Below are positions 9,564-20,400 of a stretch of DNA of 38,040 bases, in pieces. The position numbers were made by a program, and so were the translations under genes. The DNA comes from Mesostigma viride (lineage: Eukaryota; Streptophyta; Mesostigmatophyceae; Mesostigmatales; Mesostigmataceae). The notes under the pieces were generated by a model, which worked only from the letters and a program-made list of their open reading frames with translations, made no database searches and had not been told where the DNA came from. Numbering within the stretch: position 1 is the stretch's first letter; every line of letters begins with the position of its first letter. Location of the stretch: NCBI GenBank assembly GCA_009746045.1, contig RPFO01001186.1, positions 96,501 through 134,540 of the forward strand, in the 5' to 3' direction.

Positions 9564-12500
9564 CTAATATGAACCATAATAATCGTCTACATCTTGCGAG
9601 TAGGGTGGCCTTTTCCGCGGTGGAGCCTGGGCATGTGGTTGTGGGGCCGGCCGGACGTGGGCCTTGTAGGCCCACGTCCCTTGCTCATCAAAATCGCTAT
9701 GACCCATGAAATGAGAATCCCTGGCTGCATAACCTCCTCCCTCATCATGATGTTGCCAGTCTTGCTCCCCGGCGGCCTTGGGGATTTGGGGCCTCGGCTT
9801 TGTCTTCCTTGGAGATCTCCTTACAGGGGGGGCTGCGGCATAACGGTAAGTGCCGTCATTGTAATGCTGCACGGGCTCAGGGTTCTCAACGTAGGTGGTT
9901 TGTTGCAATGTGCCGCGACCTCGAGGCTGATGTGGATCAGCTGCCGACCCTTCGCCAGGCTGTGGATCGTACATGCCGGCATGGTATAAATAAGCATTGG
10001 CCGCTTGCCTGCCAGCGGCAGTAGGCTGGGCATGCATTCCTTGGTCGTACGGCGCGTACACACCGTGCTCGCCGTACGGTTCCCCCTCCCGATGCAGCTG
10101 CCTCGGCCCATCCATTGCGACTGCGCGCGCGCGTGGCTCTTGTTGACGGTGTGCTGGTTGCAGTCCTGTCACTTGGCCATGGGCCGCGCTGAAGCTTTCG
10201 CGTTGCCCCAACGCGGCAGGCGCAGCGGGCCGGCGAAGCTCCGTGCCAACGCCAGTGCTGGAGCTGGGTGCAGCACTTGTTGGGGTGGATGGCATTCTTC
10301 GTTGGTTCTCCAAAGCATTGACCCTCTCGGTCAGGGCCTTAACCTGTTCTTGCAATTTCACGTTTGCAGCGTTCTCGGGGGCGCAGCCACTGGCTTCGCA
10401 CGCGCCGGCGCTGCCAATGACGTCTGGCACTTTGAAATTTTCGCGCTCAGCTCGCTGATTTGCGCTGGCAGATTGGGCGGCGCCTTTTTCCGGCCTTGCT
10501 TGGGTAGGAACCCCACCCATGCTTGAAGGTCCGTGAGGGCCGCCTGCGTTGCCTGCATCGCTTGATTCAACGGCTCCAGCCACTCTGCCGGGGGGGCAGT
10601 TGGCACCACATTCTCGGATATTGCTGCCTTTGTCCCCCCAGATGACAATGACTTCCCGCCTGGATATGCAATTTGGCGCGGGCGCATGCTCCGATCGCTC
10701 GCCCCCAGTTGCCGCTGCGAGACTTGCTTCTTGTCCTTCTTGACGGGTGACACGTGTTCCGGCTCGCTGCCATCTTCGCCCGCCCCTCCTCCAATGTCAT
10801 GCTCCTCCTCCTCCTCTCCCTCCAAGTCATAGCAGACATCATCCTCGCCCTCGCTTTCATCTTCACCGTCCTCGTTGGGTGCAGCAGGCGGGAGCAGAGC
10901 GAGCACCTGAAATTGCGCACATGCATGCATGAACAAAGGTTGACATCCACAATTCACCCAAGGTTAATGAAAATAATAAATTATGTTTTACTTATAAATA
11001 CAAGTAACGGGTAATCTTCTAGTACGATGTAGATCATACTAATTTTAATTCTATACGTGCCAATGCGTATGGGTTGCACAAAAGACATGTCAGTCTAGCA
11101 TAGGGGAATACCAACAATGCAAGATATTTATAATTTACTTACGTGATAGCGCGGTCCGCCCTTGGCAGTCGTTTTAATAGCGCCTTGGTGCGCGACTCCG
11201 GGCGGGTAAACGCTGACGTGATGTCCGCCACTGCATCCGCCAAGGTAGCACTTGATGTGTCGTGCAAGTCGGCGGTGGCGATAGAGTCAACCATTAACTG
11301 GAATGGTCGGCACCACGCCACCCGGATTTCACCGGATGCGAACGAGGTAACCTTCCATACTCCATCCTCATCGCTGTAAATGGGACGCACCATCGCCATC
11401 CAACATGCGTGATCACGACTGTCGCTCGGTCCCCTCACACAAGCGAGTCCGACGATGAGAAGCCGCACAGTGGTTTGGCCCGTGGCATTGGCGTGTAGGT
11501 CACGCATGATGATGGCCTCCTCTGCATGCGTGCAGATGTCACCGATGGAGAATGTCGTCAGATTCTTTGTGCTACCACCGCTGGCCGCTTTGCACGAAAC
11601 GTGCAACTGAGGCCAGTCAGCCTTGCTGTTTAACTCGGAAAACCTGCTAACAAGCAGCTTGTGGAAATCCTGAGCCGGTGTGATGTTGAGCTCTGGGGTG
11701 GTCATTAACTGCTCCCCATTGACGAGCTTGGTAGTGCTCGGAAGGCCTTTGCCCAGGTCCAGCATCCGAAGAACAGCTGGCTTGGAGGAAGTGCCACCCT
11801 TCACGGTCACGCTCGAGGGGCCGGCTGCCTTCAGGTGCACCCCCAGAAATCCTAGGTATTTCACCAGGCACGTCTGCGGCCCTCGATAGGTGTGTGCCTG
11901 TTGCAATTAAGAACGGCAATCATTCAAGCAATGTCACATTATAAAATGCTAGACGTGCCCCTGAGAAGCATAGAAATATCGAATTGTAATACTCACAATG
12001 AGATAGAAGCATGCATATAAATATCGGGGGTAGCATGGCTAATCATGAAAGCACATCGGCAAATATTGTCCTTGTTTTGAGCCGCCCACGAACAAAAAAA
12101 GGGTTCGGCATGCTGCCGGCACTAACTGTCAGAACCAAGCAAGCCTGCGCTCATGTGTGACTGAAAGCTAGCCCTGACAGCACTCGTAGAAAGGGAGCGA
12201 TATTGCTGTGCTCCTTTATCACAAACCCTGGCAGCAAACGCCGACCCCCCCCCCTGTCGTAATTTACCTGTGATTTCCCTTGAGAGGCCGTCTTGCCTGT
12301 TCGGTCGTTTTCACCATCTTCAGAATCATCAGAGGCATCCGTTCTAGCGTGTCTATTAACTTCATTGACAGCACCCTTGACGTACACGAGCGATTTCTTA
12401 TTCCCCCGCCCTTCATCACCTACGGGTGTCCCCGCATCAACTGCGCTCTCAGTCTCCTCCCCCGTTGGCCGTGCTACGCCCGTTCCATCGTCATGCTCCG

Positions 12501-12567
12501 CATTTTCGGCATCCACGCCATTGTTCCCAATACCTGCCGCCGGCTGCTGCTGCTCGCCGCTAGCCAT
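9564..12567 (-). CDS. Multi-exon partner protein of the DUF7869-like transposon, function unknown
   Basis: Exon 1 is 12268-12567: ATG at 12567, 100 codons, acidic and Gln/Gly-rich, donor CAG-GTAAATT. Exon 2 is 11143-11897: acceptor TTGCAACAG, in phase with exon 1, donor GTAAGT, about 251 residues with a folded look, starting AHTYRGPQTCLVKYLGFLG. Exon 3 begins near 10906 after acceptor AATTTCAG and runs to a stop at 9564. It is very acidic first (EDGEDESEGEDD, EGEEEEEHD), then has a short coiled coil (KLQEQVKALTERVNALENQ), then a Pro/Arg/Tyr-rich tail. The exon 2-3 junction phase does not match the acidic frame, and a second frame change is needed near 10.36-10.58 kb. These may be missed small introns or one-base errors. 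I recognise no domain. It shares the divergent promoter region with the DUF7869-like gene, so it is probably a second transposition or regulatory protein. Confidence 0.55.
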
Positions 12568-12656
12568 TAATAGCTATCCTGACCAGAATGGCCGATGAAT
12601 GGATAATTTCCTCGGGGATTGAAAGGAAATACCTGCTGCACACCTTGTGACACCGA

Positions 12657-12940
12657 TGTCTCAACATGTTTGTAGTTGGTTTGTAGTTGGTGTCTCGGTG
12701 TCTCAGAAACTCGTGGTCCGCATTGAGTGGGTGTCACGGTGTCACGACATCTGATTGGCCCGGTTCAGATTCGCCCCAAATTAAAAAAAAAAAAAAACGA
12801 ATTAAAAAAAAATTAAAAAAAAACGAATCTGAACCGGGCCAATCAGATGTCGTGACACCGTGACACCCACTCAATGCGGACCACGAGTTTCTGAGACACC
12901 GAGACACCAACTACAAACCAACTACAAACATGTTGAGACA
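12657..12940. promoter_or_regulatory. Perfect 117-bp inverted repeat between divergent genes
   Basis: Arms 12657-12773 and 12824-12940 are exact complements as read, separated by a 50-base A-rich spacer (12774-12823). It lies between the ATG at 12567 (minus) and the ATG at 13184 (plus). The arms contain GGTGTCAC/GTGACACC octamers like those at both ends of the element. Plausible roles are a bidirectional promoter/operator, an internal transposase-binding site or a nested MITE. It could extrude a long cruciform. Confidence 0.8.
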
Positions 12941-13183
12941 CCGTGACACCGTGCGCTTTCACCCCGAATTCACGAGAGCGGCAGCGATGGTGATCGCTGC
13001 CAAATGAGGTAACATGGGCTAAACAACTCGGGCAGACCGGGCTGGCGTGACATCCCGGTCTGCCATGTTTTATTCCCCCCCACACATGGCGTGGGGATCT
13101 ACGTTTGCCATCTGCCAACGTAGAAATAGATGGGGAGGGGGGGGGACAAATGATGTTTGCAACATTGCCCAGTTGACATAGCC

Positions 13184-16100
13184 ATGGCGAGACCCGGCGT
13201 TTTCATGGAGCCCAGTGCGGGGGCGCTGGGTTGGCAGGTTTTGGGAATGTTCTTCTTGCTATTACTCCTGGGCGTCGTCGTGTTCAATATGATGGCGAGG
13301 CGCGGGGTCCGGTTATCTGCAGCCGCCGTGTTGGCGAAATGCACCCAGGATTCGTCCTTGGCTGCGGCACTTTGCAGGGACTGGGACTGTGGTTGTGGCC
13401 GCCATTGTTTGAGAAGCGTGCATTTCGAGGAGCTCAGGACGATGAGGACCGACATGTGGTCTAAGAAGCCTGCGGATCGGAAAGAGTTTATAAAGAACCA
13501 GCTTTTTCAGGCCGGCCAGCGAGAAACTGAAATCCCGGGGAGCTTGCGTCACAAACGCAGTCGAGACGATGACTTCCTGTTCGCAGTGGATGGCTACGTT
13601 ACTTACCCGGCTGACAGGCATCGGCCAGAGTCTACAGCCCCTTTTCGGCATCGCATGTGTGAAGCTGCTTTCCGCCGTGCTCTGTATATCAACGAGAATG
13701 TTTGGCACTCGGCTGTGAAGGAAACTACCCGCCCTCCCCCTTCGCCTGGCGATCTTGATTTGGAGTCTGGCTTGGGTAGCACTGCTGGACGGCGCGTTAG
13801 GGGAGTCCGGTCAATGTCTGCCAAGATTGGGGAGGCCAAGGCGCTTTGTGAGCTGTGGATTCGGCGTTGGCTAAACCCAGCAATTGAGAAAGATCCCCGG
13901 GACGGCGTCAGCATCATTGAGCAACCGTGCAAGAAGACTTTATACTCGGAGTACACCATGGAGCAGCAAGATTATGGAGCCCCTGTAGTTAGCATTTCGC
14001 TTTTCAGGACAATATTTGAAGCAGTGAGAGTAAACATGGGTGTCCGGATTGAGCGTTATCGCACAAAAATTATGGGTGAGTGCTCCCGCTGCCGGAAGTT
14101 AAAGGATGCCATTTTGAGATACCGGACCACCAACCGGGCCATGTGGGAGGCCTGCAAAGAGAAATTAGCTGATCACACCGACTTCTTTAATGGGGAACGG
14201 ATGGCTTACCTGCAACGAAGGTTTGAGGGCGCCAAGGGGTATTTTGTTTCCATAGTCATGGATGGTTTGGCAAAGATGAAAACAGCAGTTCCAACCAGGG
14301 GCAGCGCCTCAAAAGATTGGCTTGCCAGCCGCAAGCTACATATACCCTACCAGCTCGTTTGCTCGATTTTGCACGGAGTTAGGTCGTATTTTTGGGTGAT
14401 TATGCCTTGGGTAGCTAATTCTGAGGTTTCTGGTAACTCAGGGCGTGTCACTGCGACGGTGCTCACACACCAATTGTTGGAAGTGGTGGTTGAGCGACCA
14501 TGGGAAAGGTCCCACAATCCTGAGATCCGCGAGTTTGGCCTTGCCCCCACCCTCGTCCTTCAACTGGATGGGGGTGGGGACAACATGAATCACGAGCTAT
14601 TGGGCTTCCTAGCGGTTCTCATCGTCCGCCGTCTTTTCTCTCGCATCAGGGTGTGCCGCCTGCCCCCAGGGCACACGCATAATGATGCTGATCAGAGATT
14701 CGGTTGGTTCATTCGGTGGTACAATGGCATGAAGAACCGGGTGTCAGATCTTCCACCGGTGCTTATGATGACGTTTCAAGACGTGTTGCAGGGCCTGACG
14801 CGTGCCTTTGCACATTTCTACGAGGAAGGCCCTTCCGGGAGCATGGCGACAATAAACCCACTGCCGCCATCTGCCAAGGTTGGTTTTCTTTATAATAATT
14901 TGCATGGTACATGATTGCATTATGAGTGTGTTGGTAGGTCGGGCTTAATTGTAATATGCAAAAGTTAAATTGTAACCACCGCGCGTACTCGCCACTATTT
15001 GTTTTGTGTGTGTTGCTTGCAGCGCAGCATCAACGCAGCGCTGGACTTCACCACATGGCTTCGTGGCTGCATGGACCCAGACCTTGGGCGTTGGGTCAAG
15101 TCTGCTGATGTTGTCATGGACGCGTCAACCAACCAACCTGTCGTGGAGCAGCGGCTGGTCAGCAAGATATTTGATATCGAGCTATTCGGCCACCGTGATG
15201 AACGTGCGCTAGTGGACGTTGGTGACGACTGCTTTTTGCGCTACCGTCTTGCCACGGCAGAGGCATTGGTAGATGTGCCCGCCAATTGCTGGAGGCCTCT
15301 CGGACCAAATGAGGAGCCGTGCAACATGGTTAGCGTCCAATTCAAGCGCGTGAGTGATGGCAAGGAGCTCCGCGGCGCGCTAGTCATGGAGGCGACCAAG
15401 GCGCCCAAGGGCAGCCCAGGTCTTGCGGCGTTCGCCGATTGGGATGGCGCTCGCACAATCCGCTCCCATTGCAAGAAAATCAGCCGACAGTTTCCAGAGA
15501 TCATGACGGCGGCAAAGCAAGCAGAGCTCAACGAGGAGATCCGCGGCTTCCCTGCTGAGCCGGAGCAAGTGGAAGTGGAAGATGCATCGGTGTTTGACGT
15601 CATGATCCAGAAGCTGACGGAGTGCAGGGAGCAGCAAAAGGACAAGCCCCTCCCTTTTTGCCTCCACAGTGCAGGCGATCAGGCGGTGATGCGGGCTACC
15701 CGTGCTTTGGAAGCGCCGCTGCACCCAATCGTCAGCCATGCAGGCGACCGCCGCCACCAGGTGCAAGCTGCCGTTCAGCGGGCACGACGCGCAGCTGAGC
15801 AACCGCCTGCCGCACCTGCCACGCTTGCCGCGCCTGCAGGTGCCTCGACTTCTGTTGCAGATGCTAGCGGTGCTGCACAGACCATTGCGACTGCGGATCG
15901 TGTTTTTACTGTCAATCCCGGCATCATCTCCCGCGGAGACTTCCTAATTATCAAGAGACCTGCGGTGACGTGTGGGGAGGGCATGCCGTGGCCAGAGGAG
16001 CTCTTGGTGAAAGTTACGGATGCATCTGCAATTCGTTCATGCGGGACTCTCACTGTTTCCGTGTTTTACTCACCTTCATGGGAAGGCCAGTTTAGCAAGC

Positions 16101-16669
16101 TGGCGCTCGCAGGCGGTGGGCCGGGCCTGACGGTGTCGGCATCGGAAATCATTGTTCAACACTGGACAGTGGGCGCGTCAGGGCAGGCTGTGCACATCCC
16201 GTCGCTGACATCCGCACGTAAGCTATCTCGTGCAACCCTCCAAGCCTTAGATGACCATCCACAAGTGCACTTTGTCGGTTTCAAAACGCAGCCAGCTGCC
16301 GCAGCAACGTCAAAAGCTGCATGTGCGGCATACTTTGCTGAGCACGGGCTGCAAGGGCTAAAAGGGAGAAGGCTGTGCGCCTTGTGGGGTTCGGCCAAGG
16401 CCCGCTTTCACGGGTGGGTCGTAGAAGTAGAGGAAAGTGACGGGGCTGTAAAAATCGAGACGGTGTGGTCTGACGGCAAGGGGTACACATACACCACATT
16501 AGAGGAAGTTTACAAGTTCATCTGTGGGTGCCCGCATGCAACTCATGCCTTTGGCCGCGCAAAGTTTTTTCCGGATGACGCGGGGGGTGACGTGGCAACG
16601 GGGCTGGATGAGCTCCATGATGCTTCTAGTGACAGTAGTGATGATGATGACGAGGAGGCATGGGATTGA
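13184..16669 (+). CDS. DUF7869-like protein, probable DDE/D-type transposase (two exons)
   Basis: The ATG at 13184 has an ideal context (GCCATGG). Exon 1 is 13184-14878 (565 codons), the intron 14879-15022 is GT-AG and in phase 0, and exon 2 is 15023-16669, giving about 1,113 residues. Cysteines C64, C69, C71 and C75 and the pair C300-C303 (ECSRC) are possible zinc ligands. The core shows D360 (SIVMDGLAK), D462 (LQLDGGGDN) and D501/D503 (GHTHNDADQRF). This three-acidic-block layout is what I associate with the DUF7869 family, and it suggests an RNase H-like transposase fold. The GHTHxDxDQ block is the clearest signature. Oddities are a hydrophobic stretch at residues ~15-37 and an acidic C-terminus (DSSDDDDEEAWD). 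A TGTAA lies at 16719-16723. Family assignment is from memory; the transposase role is inferred from the motif and the TIR-bounded setting. Confidence 0.7.
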
Positions 16670-16718
16670 TGGGAATATGTGAAAGCCTTGGTAGTGCTTT
16701 AAAGCATGCTAGTGATGT

Positions 16719-16723
16719 TGTAA
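16719..16723 (+). terminator. Possible green-algal poly(A) signal TGTAA
   Basis: TGTAA about 50 bases after the stop codon of the DUF7869-like gene. This pentamer is the usual poly(A) signal in chlorophytes. A five-base match is weak evidence on its own. Confidence 0.3.
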
Positions 16724-16859
16724 GAATGGAGCCCAGCATGCCATCGTCCACCATGTGTTATTGTGTTATGTGTGGGCATTTTAGTGCTAAATGTTGTACA
16801 TGGCGGCAATGTCTTCAAGTGATTTTGATGGTTGCTTGCATGCATATTAAGTGAGACAA

Positions 16860-17090
16860 CTATTCCTGGACGCATGGCGTGCCAACATATATAAGTTGTT
16901 ACCAGATATTAATCACATGCCCTATTGAAGCGACGTTGGACCGCATATACTTGCTTGTCATGACCCGGCAAGGTACCTACACGCACAACAAGAATACATC
17001 AACATGAGACGATATATGGTGAGATGACCGAGATGTATGGAGAAATGAATGTCTCTACTAGGATTATTATGAAGGTGTATACGTGGTATT
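16860..17090. other. Non-coding DNA before the right octamer array
   Basis: Nothing recognisable is seen in this stretch. Confidence 0.4.
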
Positions 17091-17091
17091 T

Positions 17092-17196
17092 GCGGTGTCA
17101 CGGTGTCACGGTGTCACGGTGTCACGGTGTCACGGTGTCACGGTGTCACGGTGTCACGGTGTCACGGTGTCACGGTGTCACGGTGTCACGGTGTCA
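17092..17196. repeat. Right subterminal array: 13 GGTGTCAC octamers
   Basis: Perfect head-to-tail octamers in the orientation opposite to the left array. A second block of five octamers, one with a substitution, lies at 17293-17331. Unlike the left side there is no 120-bp block between them. Confidence 0.95.
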
Positions 17197-17421
17197 GAAG
17201 CATAGGTAAAACTTGCAATGACCCATTGAATACATCATCCCCATTAATAATCACTGCATACATGCAAAGATGTGTGTTTATATGCATTTTGAGGTGTCAC
17301 GGTGTCACGGTGTCACGATGTCACGGTGTCACAGGTCCTATGAACTTCCCCTTCCTCAGAGACTTTAGTTGAAACTTTAAATTCAATAAAATACAACTTT
17401 TCAAAATGAACTACAAATTGC

Positions 17422-17448
17422 GTGTTCTAGTACAAATCCAGACGTGCT
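17422..17448 (-). repeat. Right terminal inverted repeat (27 bp)
   Basis: Exact complement of 8404-8430. The element stops here and the DUF6729-like repeat region resumes at the next base. Confidence 0.85.
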
Positions 17449-20400
17449 ACAATTGGCAAGCCGTGCAGCGTGGACGCAACACCAGGCCACAGCCCTCCAG
17501 CACTCCCTTCGGCCTTCAGGACCCAACCTGCCAGCCCCAGGCGCACTGAGGAAAGGTGGGCAGGTAGGCAGAGGAGGCTCCCGCTGGGTCACGCTGCCGT
17601 ATGCCTCCGCCACACCTTGTGGGATCGCAAAGAGCTCACGCTGGGTCAACGGAAAGCTCGGCCCAATGCCAACTTGCTGCTCCTCCCTCACCTTCCTGTG
17701 CCGATAGAAAGTTGACCGCGGCACGTCTGCTGCACCAAGCGGCTGGCCCAAGCCAGCACCGTAAGCATTGCTCGGGGCACTGGGATTGGCGGCATTGCCG
17801 CCGCTTGGCAAGGCACCCGGAACAATTGGCAAGCCGTGCAGCGTGGACGCAACCCCAGGCCACAGCCCTCCAGCACTCCCTTCAGGACCCAACCTGCCAG
17901 CCCCAGGCGCACTGAGAAAAGGTGGGCAGGTAGGCGGAGGAGGCTCCTGCTGGGTCACGCTGCCGTATGCCTCCGCCACACCTTGTGGGATCGCAAAGAG
18001 CTCACGCTGGGTCACAGAAGAAGCACTAGGTACAGGGAAAGCGATGCCAACACATGCCTCTGGCCCCAAACCACCATGCAAAGCACCACCAATGCCCGCA
18101 CGTGGCGCAACGAGGCTGCGGGTGGAATCCCAGTGGTTGTTGTCAACCGTACGTTGACAGGTGTTATTTGCTGTGCCCTTAGCAGTGCAGCCTTCTCCAT
18201 GGTAGCCTCCCTGATTGTCAGCCAGTTTAACACGGTTTTTCTATTTGCATTCGCTAAAGGAAAAGGAAAAGTGCTGTCAATCCTGGCCCTCGTAAGTAGT
18301 AGGCTAAAAATCTTTGAATATGCTTGATAGAGGAATTTTGCCTGCAGTGAGGGCGTCTCCGCCAAGAAGCAACTCCAAAAAGGCCTGCGCGACAGGGCTG
18401 GAGGATGGATCGGCTCCCGGACACCCGGCACCAACAAAGCCGCGATGCATTTCTTGGATACCGGCATGATGCGCATGAGAGGGCTTTGGCACCGTCCGCC
18501 GGGCCCGAAGTTCAAAGTGAATAGGGCCACGTGCTGCCGGTGGAAGCCTTTCCACAAGAGCCGTGTATTGTCGTGCATGTGCGTCTGAAATGAGTGCTCC
18601 TACGGAATAAGCACCAATCACATCCCGCAAAAATACTGCCCATTAAATCTTGCAAGGCATCTGAGGCAGGGTGCAAGACAGCGTTGCCAAGTGGAGGGGG
18701 CAGCGCGTCAATGTCAGCTACCCCGGAGGCCCACGGTGCTGGGAATGGGCCATCACCTTGGGGGGGCTGGCCGCTGGGCGCGTCCACCTCCGGTCCGACA
18801 GGCGGGATCTCGTACAAGCAGCGCCCCTCATCCACCGAGGCTGCAAGCACGAGCACGGATGCACATAACCAATAAAAGCAACATGTGGATTGGAAAGCAT
18901 GCCACCTGAATTGAGTTTCAAGACAAAGGAGAGAGCAGTGCCAGCTAGGAAAACCAATGGAAGGCGGAGTCCACCCCAAAGCAAGGACAATAATCACCGG
19001 GGGGGCTGGCCGCTGGGCGCGTCCACCTCCGGTCCGACAGGCGGGATCTCGTACAAGCAGCGCCCCTCATCCACCGAGGCTGCAAGCACGAGCACGGATG
19101 CACATAACCAATAAAAGCAACATGTGGATTGGAAAGCATGCCACCTGAATTGAGTTTCAAGACAAAGGAGAGAGCAGTGCCAGCTAGGAAAACCAATGGA
19201 AGGCGGAGTCCACCCCAAAGCAAGGACAATAATCACCTTGGGGGGGCTGGCCGCTGGGCGCGTCCACCTCCGGAGCAGGCGGGATCTCGTACAAGCTAAT
19301 TCCTTCCTCCTCCGCGGCTGCAGGCACGAGCATGGACACACAAAAATAATTTCATCAATTTATAAATGGTCAATATTACCATTTTGTTCAAGGAAAGATG
19401 TAAAACAATATAAAATAGCAATAACAACTTTTCTAACAAAGCTAGCTGTGAGCTCGGATGGGCTACAAACGTTGTCTCAGCCAAACGCAAATGTTGGAGA
19501 ATGACTAATGGCAACATTGCTTACCTTCATTGCATTGCACTAACCTTGCGGGGGCTCTTCTGGCACCTCCACGCCCACCGGTACACCGGCCTCAATCCGT
19601 TCGTCAAGTGTTTGGTCCTTGTTGTCCTCCTTGGTCATCTCAGCATATGCTCCTTGCTTGTACAAGTATTCCACCCCAATGCGCTCCCCAGTGTCGGGAA
19701 AGAGGACCCTCGCGGTGGCAAAATGATCGCGGCCCCACACGGCCACACCGCACGTGAAGAATCATTTACTTGACGCACAAGCTCACCATCATGGGTGAAG
19801 GGCAACACCGGCCATCCACTGTCACGGCGGCTTGTGCCCTATCCTCGTTCCACCGAGCAAGTCCTTCGATGGTGCAAGCTTGCGTATTCACCCCAGATAA
19901 AGAAGTGCCTGGAACAAAAAGGCATTGATGCAAATGAAAATCCTCAAGCGAGGTGGTGCCCCTTGGGCAGCGGTATATTGGCAGGATGACACCGCCCTTC
20001 TCAAGTGTCCCTGTTTGCGTGTACAGCTCCACCCCCGGGGGGTCTTGCAGGCAGGCAATGTGCCGCGCTTGCTTCTCCCAGACATCTCGCATCAGCGGCT
20101 CACGACGGTCATTTGATGCAGATAATGGGATACCAAGAGCGTCCTTCGCGGAACAGTATTTGTCGACAAGGGATTGCAATGCTACCTGAGTCTCGCTCTC
20201 CCCACGCGTCCTGCGCTTACAATGCCGTTGAAGCTCCCTTCTTTTAATGGCAGCCCTCGCCGCACTCACCAAGGCATCACCAGTATAGCCTGCGCCCAAT
20301 TTCCTCAGTTCCCCTTTCTTGGCCTCCAAGAGCCGCTGATAATCTTGTTGGTCCCATACAAACAAACACGTTGACATCTGCCCCATGCATGAACACGGAG

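Larger units (their letters stand above)
8404..17448. mobile_element. 9,045-bp DNA transposon with 27-bp TIRs and two divergent genes (DUF7869-like transposase candidate)
   Basis: Both ends carry a perfect 27-bp terminal inverted repeat starting AGCACGTCTGGATTTG (8404-8430 and complement at 17422-17448). Inside, in mirror order, are GTGACACC octamer arrays, a gene pointing outward on each side, and a 117-bp perfect inverted repeat in the middle. The element splits the repeat region of the DUF6729-like gene. The flanking DNA on each side is an identical 105 bp (8291-8395 and 17449-17553), separated from the left TIR by TTACCCTA. I found no ordinary short target-site duplication, and the 105-bp identity may only reflect insertion into a tandem array. 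Confidence 0.75.

Noticed and set aside
13238-13322. Possible intron removing the hydrophobic stretch near the start of the DUF7869-like protein
   Set aside because: GT and AG ends exist, but removal of 85 bases would shift the frame and destroy the cysteine-rich segment that follows.
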